Shown: in pieces, positions 47,573 through 51,669 of the stretch
Position numbering within the stretch: position 1 is the first letter of the stretch
Layout of the letters: each line of letters starts with the position of its first letter
Assembly: GCA_902598425.1 (NCBI GenBank)
Contig: CACKBK010000006.1
Location: 1 to 51,669 of the forward strand
From: an uncultured Pelagibacteraceae bacterium
Lineage (GTDB): Bacteria > Pseudomonadota > Alphaproteobacteria > Pelagibacterales > Pelagibacteraceae
Length of the DNA stretch: 51,669 nucleotides
Direction of reading: 5' to 3'
Translations under genes and position numbers: made by a program
Notes under the pieces: generated by a model
Databases searched by the model: none
The model's input: only the letters and a program-made list of their open reading frames with translations
Told to the model about the DNA's origin: nothing

Positions 47573-47661
47573 AAAATTTTTAAACGAATCAATTTTAATA
47601 CTTTATTACAGATTATGATGGGTAATCAAGTATAGGTTGTGGATAAACTATATCTAGTTGT

Positions 47662-48288
47662 TTAACTTCTTTTATCTACAACTTTATCTATTAAACCAAA
47701 GTCTTTGGCATTTTCAGCTGTCATAAAATTATCTCTCTCCAAAGCTTGTTTAATTTCGTCCACAGATTTTCCTGTGTGCTTAGAATAAATTTCATTTAAT
47801 CTTTTTTTTAAAGACAAAACTTCATTTGCATGTATCTCAATATCTGTTGCTTGACCTTGAAATCCCGCAGATGGTTGATGAACCATTATTCTAGAATTTG
47901 GTAAAGAAAATCTTTTTCCTTTAGTTCCAGCTGCAAGCAAAAATGATCCCATCGAGGCTGCTTGACCAATGCACAGAGTTGATACTTCAGGTTTAATATA
48001 TTGCATTGTATCATAAATACCTAATCCAGCAGTAACTAGTCCCCCAGGACTATTTATATAAAAGTAAATTTCTTTTTTTGGATTTTCAGATTCTAAAAAT
48101 AAAAGTTGAGCAGTTGCTAATGATGCTACTTGATCGTTTATCGGACCTGTTAAAAAAACAATTCTTTCTTTTAATAATCTTGAATAAATGTCATATGCCC
48201 TCTCTCCTCTACTCGATTGCTCAACAACCATCGGAATTAAAGTATTCATATGTTCTGAAATTTTAGATGTCATAAACTGATTCGACAC
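47662..48288 (-). CDS. clpP: ATP-dependent Clp protease proteolytic subunit ClpP
   Basis: This serine peptidase barrel works with ClpX. It has 208 residues. The catalytic triad is readable: Ser112 in GQAASMGS, His137 in [10 protein letters not shown] and Asp186 in LERDNFM. The start gives a short propeptide-like leader before [20 protein letters not shown] (in part). It starts 17 bases after tig, in the conserved order tig-clpP-clpX-lon. Confidence 0.97.
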   Translation of the reverse strand: MSNQFMTSKISEHMNTLIPMVVEQSSRGERAYDIYSRLLKERIVFLTGPINDQVASLATAQLLFLESENPKKEIYFYINSPGGLVTAGLGIYDTMQYIKPEVSTLCIGQAASMGSFLLAAGTKGKRFSLPNSRIMVHQPSAGFQGQATDIEIHANEVLSLKKRLNEIYSKHTGKSVDEIKQALERDNFMTAENAKDFGLIDKVVDKRS

Positions 48289-48305
48289 CTTTATACAACT
48301 TGTAC

Positions 48306-49721
48306 TTACTTTTTGCTAACTTTTTTTGACGTTTTCTTTTTTACTTGAGTTGGTTTCTTTGAAATATCTGCTTTTTTTGTTTTAATTTCGTTAGTTGATT
48401 TATTAGCTTGTTTAACCTCTTTTAAATCTTTCTCATTTTGCTCCTTTATTAATCTTTCTGCCTCAACTTTGCTAATTTTTTTCTTCGATGCTTTAGATTT
48501 GGAGATTATTGAATTAATTATTTTTTCCTCATATATATTTCCTCTTAAGCTAGCAACTGCTGAAGGATTTTTTTGATAGTACTCCATTAAAAATTTTTCT
48601 TGACCTGGCATCATTCTGAGTTGCTTTTGAACTTCAGCTTGCATTTCATTTTCTTCAACTTTTATTTTATTTTGTTCACCGTATTCATTAAGAATAAGAC
48701 CGACTTTTATTCTTTGTTTTGCTCTCGATTCAAATTCTTTTTTTTTTGATTTTATATCATCTTCCTTCAATCCTTGAGACAATATTTTCATTTCCTGTTC
48801 AACTAAGTTCTCTGGAATTTCTTCAATTTTAAATTTTTCAATTTGATTCAAAATTTGCTTTTTTGTAATCATTCCTAAAGAATTTTTATATTCCTCATTT
48901 ATTTGTTTATCCAATAATGATTTTAGATCATTTAAATCTTTAGCTCCTAGATTTTTTGCGAACTCGTCATTAATTACAACTTCTTTGGATTTCTTTACTG
49001 ATAAAATTTTACAAACAAATTTAGCTTTCTTCCCAACTAAATTTTTTTCTGGGAAGTTTTCAGGTAAAGTAACTTCAACTTCAACTGTTTCATTTTTTTT
49101 TACCTTTAATAATTGTTTATCAAAACCTTTAATAAATAAGTCTTTGCCTAATTCTAATTGTGTGTTTTTACCTTCGCTACCTTTAAAATCATTTCCATCA
49201 ACTGTAGCCTTATAGTCAAAGACAACAAGATCTCCTTCATTAGCAACTTTTGCTGGATCAACATCTACAAAATTTTTTTGATTTTTGGCAATATCATTAA
49301 TTCTTTTATCTATTTCTTTGCTATCAATTGTAACATCATATTCATCTGCTTTAATATTTTCTAATTGTTTTAAATCTATTTTAGGAAGTTCTGTGACTGA
49401 GATTATATATTCTAAATCTTTATCTTCTCCGAAAGATTTCAAGTCTATTTTTGGTTGTCCTGCTGGTTTGATTTTATTGTCAGATAATGCTTGTAATGAG
49501 GTTTCTTTTAGAACTTTATCTAAAACTTCTCCATATACTGCTTTTCCAAATTGTCTTTTTAGGATTTCTTTTGGCACTTTACCAGGTCTAAAACCTTTTA
49601 ATTGAACAGTTTTAGAAACTTCTTCATATTTCTCATTTAAATATTTTTCTAGAGTTTTTTTATCTACTAAAACTTTTAGATCTTTACTTAAACCTTTTTT
49701 ATTTTGTACTGTTACTTTCAT
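48306..49721 (-). CDS. tig: Trigger factor
   Basis: Ribosome-associated chaperone and peptidyl-prolyl isomerase that receives nascent chains. With the start at [10 protein letters not shown] it has 471 residues. A longer in-frame reading that begins inside tRNA-Leu is rejected. The ribosome-binding signature is present as KGFRPGKVP. The FKBP-type domain occupies about 150-245 and the C-terminal chaperone arms follow. The last ~40 residues are a very Lys-rich tail, longer than in E. coli. The ATG lies 6 bases after the encoded CCA of tRNA-Leu, leaving no room for a Shine-Dalgarno outside the tRNA. Confidence 0.95.
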   Translation of the reverse strand: MKVTVQNKKGLSKDLKVLVDKKTLEKYLNEKYEEVSKTVQLKGFRPGKVPKEILKRQFGKAVYGEVLDKVLKETSLQALSDNKIKPAGQPKIDLKSFGEDKDLEYIISVTELPKIDLKQLENIKADEYDVTIDSKEIDKRINDIAKNQKNFVDVDPAKVANEGDLVVFDYKATVDGNDFKGSEGKNTQLELGKDLFIKGFDKQLLKVKKNETVEVEVTLPENFPEKNLVGKKAKFVCKILSVKKSKEVVINDEFAKNLGAKDLNDLKSLLDKQINEEYKNSLGMITKKQILNQIEKFKIEEIPENLVEQEMKILSQGLKEDDIKSKKKEFESRAKQRIKVGLILNEYGEQNKIKVEENEMQAEVQKQLRMMPGQEKFLMEYYQKNPSAVASLRGNIYEEKIINSIISKSKASKKKISKVEAERLIKEQNEKDLKEVKQANKSTNEIKTKKADISKKPTQVKKKTSKKVSKK

Positions 49722-49727
49722 AATTTT

Positions 49728-49812
49728 TGGTGGGCGAGAAGAGACTCGAACTCTTAAGCCTTGCGGCACTAGTTCCTAAGACTAGCGCGTATACCAATTC
49801 CGCCACTCGCCC
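49728..49812 (-). tRNA. tRNA-Leu (anticodon TAG)
   Basis: Read on the minus strand, 85 bases form a class II tRNA. The acceptor stem is GGGCGAG/CTCGCCC, the anticodon stem CTAGT/ACTAG with loop CTTAGGA (anticodon TAG), the long variable arm is TGCCGCAAGGCTT-like, and the T arm is AAGAG/CTCTT with TTCGAGT. The discriminator is A and CCA is encoded. It is followed after 6 bases by the tig start codon in the same direction, so the tRNA and tig probably share a transcript. Confidence 0.94.
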
Positions 49813-49826
49813 TTAATTCCTGCTGC

Positions 49827-49855
49827 TTTATATAATATTGAAATGATTTGTCCAA
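49827..49855 (-). promoter_or_regulatory. Promoter of tRNA-Leu (and probably tig)
   Basis: On the minus strand TTGGAC, 17 bases, TATAAA matches the sigma-70 consensus well with ideal spacing. The -10 box ends 14 bases before the tRNA, so transcription would begin a few bases upstream of its mature 5' end. It is the clearest promoter in the window. Confidence 0.65.
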
Positions 49856-49866
49856 TCTGAATAATA
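49838..49866 (+). promoter_or_regulatory. Candidate divergent promoter for the DUF1289 gene
   Basis: On the plus strand TTGAAA, 17 bases, ATAATA lies just upstream of the DUF1289 ATG and overlaps the tRNA-Leu promoter in the opposite direction. If used, transcription would start within a few bases of the ATG, giving a nearly leaderless message. In so A+T-rich a background the match is only suggestive. Confidence 0.35.
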
Positions 49867-49875
49867 GAGTAAATT

Positions 49876-50142
49876 ATGAAAAAAATGATTGTTTCTCCTT
49901 GTATTAGTATTTGCAAAATGGATCCTATTACTGGTTTTTGTACTGGATGTGCAAGATCTAGTGAGGAAAAAATAATTTGGAAGGACAAAAATACAGCTGA
50001 TGATTGGAAAACTAGCAATTTAATTGATATTCAAAAAAGGATGAACACATCAACCCTTAAAAACTTTAAAGAATCTTATGAATTTAAATTAAAAAATGGT
50101 ATTTCTTTAATAAAGAAAAAAAAATTAGATGAGCAAAAGTAG
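49876..50142 (+). CDS. DUF1289-family small cysteine protein
   Basis: A protein of 88 residues. The N-terminal part matches DUF1289: SPCISICKMDPITGFCTGCAR, with Cys9, Cys13, Cys22 and Cys25 in the C-x3-C-x8-C-x2-C pattern, followed by an acidic/Trp stretch (EEKIIWKD). The four cysteines probably bind a metal, but the function of the family is not established. The start is the first ATG after the divergent promoter region; a second Met at position 4 is an alternative. Its end overlaps the next small gene by 14 bases, suggesting a small operon with the glycosylase gene. Confidence 0.83.
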   Translation: MKKMIVSPCISICKMDPITGFCTGCARSSEEKIIWKDKNTADDWKTSNLIDIQKRMNTSTLKNFKESYEFKLKNGISLIKKKKLDEQK

Positions 50143-50302
50143 TTTAGCTGTAATTATATACGTTGTAGGTCTTGTTTTTGGAGCCTTATTTTTAAATCTT
50201 TGGGGAGCAGAAACTAGTCCACAAAAAGCGCTTTTAGGTCTGGGTTGGACAGCAATTTTTTTAATTGCTTTGTTTTTTGCAGAAAAAGATAAACATGACT
50301 AA
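50129..50302 (+). CDS. Small two-helix membrane protein (57 residues)
   Basis: An open frame of 57 codons beginning MSKSSLAVIIYVVGLVF and ending EKDKHD. Two hydrophobic segments (about 6-25 and 35-51) are separated by a short polar loop (WGAETSPQKA), so it is probably an inner-membrane hairpin with both ends on one side. It overlaps the DUF1289 gene by 14 bases and its TAA is immediately followed by the ATG of the glycosylase gene; this exact fit between two real genes is strong evidence for a coding frame. No family is recognised. Confidence 0.75.
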   Translation: MSKSSLAVIIYVVGLVFGALFLNLWGAETSPQKALLGLGWTAIFLIALFFAEKDKHD

Positions 50303-50968
50303 ATGCTTTCTCAGCTAAATAATTCGATCATTAAATGTAATAAGTGTCCTAGACTTGTTCAATTTAGAAAAAAGATTGTAAAAAATAAAAGGAAACAATA
50401 TTTTAATGAAACATATTGGGGAAAACCAATTACTGGTTTTGGAGATAACAAAGGGAAAATTTTATTTGTAGGGCTTGCGCCTGCTGCTCATGGGGGAACT
50501 AGAACTGGAAGAGTTTTTACTGGTGATAAATCCTCAGATTTTTTATATAAATGTCTCTTCAAAGCTAAAATCTCAAATCAACCTACATCCAAACATGTAA
50601 ATGATGGTCTTAAATTGAATAATGCTTATATCACAACAGCGCTAAAATGTGTTCCTCCAGAAGATAAACCTACTAGTGATGAATTACATAATTGTTTTAA
50701 TTTCTTTGATAAAGAAATTAACAACCTTAAGAATTTAAAAGTAATTGTAGCTTTAGGCAAAATAGCTTTTGATGCTTGTGTATCTTTTTATAAAACTAAT
50801 TACAATTTCAGTGATAAAATTAAATTTCAACATAATCAAATCTATCAATTAACAAATAAAATACTTTTAGTTGGCTGTTATCATCCTAGTCCTAGAAATG
50901 TAAATACTGGGCGTATAGATGAAAAAAAAATGACAAAATTATTTAAAAAAGTTCTAAGGCTAGTTTAG
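50303..50968 (+). CDS. Uracil-DNA glycosylase, family 5 (UDGb)-like
   Basis: This DNA repair glycosylase is expected to remove uracil and possibly other deaminated bases. It has 221 residues. The N-terminal CNKCPRL gives two of the cysteines of the [4Fe-4S] site. Motif 1 is GLAPAAHGGTRTGRVFTGD, in which the residue after GLAP is non-catalytic Ala, as in family 5 rather than the GxAPG-E of family 4. A further Cys is in ALKCVPP and motif 2 is GCYHPSPRNVNTGR. The 3' end overlaps the convergent thioesterase gene by 4 bases. No family 1 ung gene is in the window. Confidence 0.87.
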   Translation: MLSQLNNSIIKCNKCPRLVQFRKKIVKNKRKQYFNETYWGKPITGFGDNKGKILFVGLAPAAHGGTRTGRVFTGDKSSDFLYKCLFKAKISNQPTSKHVNDGLKLNNAYITTALKCVPPEDKPTSDELHNCFNFFDKEINNLKNLKVIVALGKIAFDACVSFYKTNYNFSDKIKFQHNQIYQLTNKILLVGCYHPSPRNVNTGRIDEKKMTKLFKKVLRLV

Positions 50969-51357
50969 GTTAATTGCTTAGCTAATATATCTGGAATTTT
51001 AACTGGTTTTCCAGATGAATTAACTGTTACCAAAACAACTTCCGCCTCAGAAGCTAAAATTCCATCTTTCTCTATTAATTGTTCCATTACAAAAGATGAT
51101 TTACTCATTGTTTTAATTTTTGATTTAACAACTATTAAATCCTCTAACATTAATGGTTTTTTATATTCAATTTTACAGGACTTAACTATTATTAATACTT
51201 TATATTCATCCAATAATTTTCTATTTGAAAGAGTTAATGATGATATCATTTCTGTTCTTGCCCTCTCTAAAAACTTTAAGTAATTTGCATAATATACCAC
51301 TCCACCAGAGTCGGTATCCTCGTAATAGATTTTAATTTTGAATTCTCCTGTAATCAT
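50965..51357 (-). CDS. ybgC: YbgC/4-hydroxybenzoyl-CoA-type acyl-CoA thioesterase
   Basis: This hot-dog-fold thioesterase hydrolyses short acyl-CoA or acyl-ACP thioesters. It has 130 residues. The family active site is YEDTDSGGVVYYANYLKFLERAR, with the conserved aspartate of the DTD element. The start at MITGEFKIKIYYEDTD is the only one that keeps the first strand. In many proteobacteria this gene leads the tol-pal operon; here no tol gene follows, and its 3' end collides with the glycosylase gene. Confidence 0.9.
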   Translation of the reverse strand: MITGEFKIKIYYEDTDSGGVVYYANYLKFLERARTEMISSLTLSNRKLLDEYKVLIIVKSCKIEYKKPLMLEDLIVVKSKIKTMSKSSFVMEQLIEKDGILASEAEVVLVTVNSSGKPVKIPDILAKQLT

Positions 51358-51364
51358 AATTATT

Positions 51365-51394
51365 AATATAAAATTACTAAAATATTTTGTACAA
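51365..51394 (-). promoter_or_regulatory. Candidate promoter for the YbgC-type gene
   Basis: On the minus strand TTGTAC, 18 bases, TATATT precedes the gene, with the -10 box ending 7 bases before the ATG, which would give a leaderless or nearly leaderless message. It lies in the 53-base gap shared with the divergent 46-residue gene. Chance matches are common in this base composition. Confidence 0.35.
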
Positions 51395-51410
51395 ATGAAG
51401 ACTTAATTAT

Positions 51411-51551
51411 ATGAATATTTATATAATATGGCTTATCGGTGTAGTAATTTGGAATTTCGGGGTTCCTAAGGCTAGTCCTTTGGAAGATGTAATAGTTGCG
51501 ATATTACTATCTTTATTAACTCTTGCCTTAAAAAAATATACGAAACTATAA
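51411..51551 (+). CDS. Small hydrophobic protein (46 residues)
   Basis: An open frame of 46 codons beginning MNIYIIWLIGVVIWNFGVP and ending LKKYTKL. Two hydrophobic segments (about 2-18 and 25-40) are split by a short PKASPLED turn. The loop between the helices is acidic and the end basic, fitting a membrane hairpin. It is divergent from the thioesterase gene, and its stop is directly adjacent to the stop of the convergent partial gene. The composition (Trp, Ile, Leu, ordered charges) looks coding, but no family is recognised. Confidence 0.65.
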   Translation: MNIYIIWLIGVVIWNFGVPKASPLEDVIVAILLSLLTLALKKYTKL

Positions 51552-51669
51552 TTACTTTGATGAGAAAAAAATATTTTGGTAATAAGCTACTGCTTTAAGT
51601 TTTGAATTATCTGTATCTGTCATTATAGCGACTCCATTAAGCTCACTAATATCTAGATCATGGAGTTTT
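51552..51669 (-). CDS. 3' end of a probable DUF3047-family gene
   Basis: The last 39 codons of a minus-strand gene whose start lies beyond the window. The visible end contains ELNGVAIMTDTDNSKLKAV followed by AYYQNIFFSSK. The GVAIMTDTDN core and AYY-x-x-I ending recall the C-terminus of DUF3047 proteins, a family of unknown function. With so little sequence the family call is tentative, though the reading frame itself is convincing. Confidence 0.55.
   Translation of the reverse strand, partial: KLHDLDISELNGVAIMTDTDNSKLKAVAYYQNIFFSSK

Noticed and set aside
49722-49769. N-terminal extension of trigger factor (MPQGLRVRVS...)
   Set aside because: The extension is a translation of the 3' half of tRNA-Leu; homologues begin at MKVTVQ-like sequence.
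49782-50018. Open frame on the minus strand spanning tRNA-Leu and antisense to the DUF1289 gene
   Set aside because: It combines tRNA sequence with the complement of a convincing gene and shows no family features.

Overview
The window looks like chromosomal DNA of a streamlined marine alphaproteobacterium, most likely of the SAR11 clade (Pelagibacterales). The base composition is very A+T-rich. Adjacent genes are separated by only a few bases or overlap, no stretch over 300 bases lacks a gene, and no mobile elements, phage genes or CRISPR arrays are visible. Gene content and order are alphaproteobacterial: trpEGDC-lexA-gltX, lpxI between lpxA and lpxB, nuo-birA-coaX-rnj-DUF1467-proS-lolCD-dnaE, tig-clpP-clpX-lon, and a GAAC-N7-GAAC LexA box. 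The clade assignment is inferred from these traits, not from a marker phylogeny.

Layout. Bases 2-3705 (+) hold the tryptophan genes trpE (5' end outside the window), trpG, trpD and trpC. Next come lexA with its own SOS box and gltX. From 43413 down to 5879 (minus strand) runs an almost unbroken ~37.5-kb array. It begins with all 14 NADH dehydrogenase genes nuoA-N, then birA, coaX, rnj, a DUF1467 gene, proS, lolC, lolD and dnaE. After a structured leader come rpsB, tsf, frr, uppS, cdsA, dxr, bamA, ompH, fabZ, lpxD, lpxA, lpxI and lpxB. It ends with a C-type lectin autotransporter gene. Upstream of nuo are tRNA-Val and tRNA-Asp, then the protein quality-control block lon, clpX, clpP, tig and tRNA-Leu (all minus). 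The right end has short genes: a DUF1289 gene, two tiny membrane proteins found by direct reading, a family-5-like uracil-DNA glycosylase, a YbgC-type thioesterase, and the 3' end of a probable DUF3047 gene.

How the genes work together. The rpsB-to-lpxB block joins translation (S2, EF-Ts, RRF) to envelope building: undecaprenyl-PP and isoprenoid precursors (uppS, dxr), phospholipid (cdsA), outer-membrane protein assembly (bamA, ompH), fatty-acid and lipid A synthesis (fabZ, lpxD, lpxA, lpxI, lpxB) and lipoprotein export (lolCD). The lectin autotransporter at its end is a likely client of the BamA/Skp machinery encoded just upstream. The most noteworthy observations are that lectin autotransporter at a synteny junction, a hairpin/pseudoknot leader ahead of rpsB, the apparent loss of normally co-located genes (pyrH, rseP, gltA, hupB, moaC/moeA, comEC), and a tRNA-Leu lying only 6 bases from the tig start codon.
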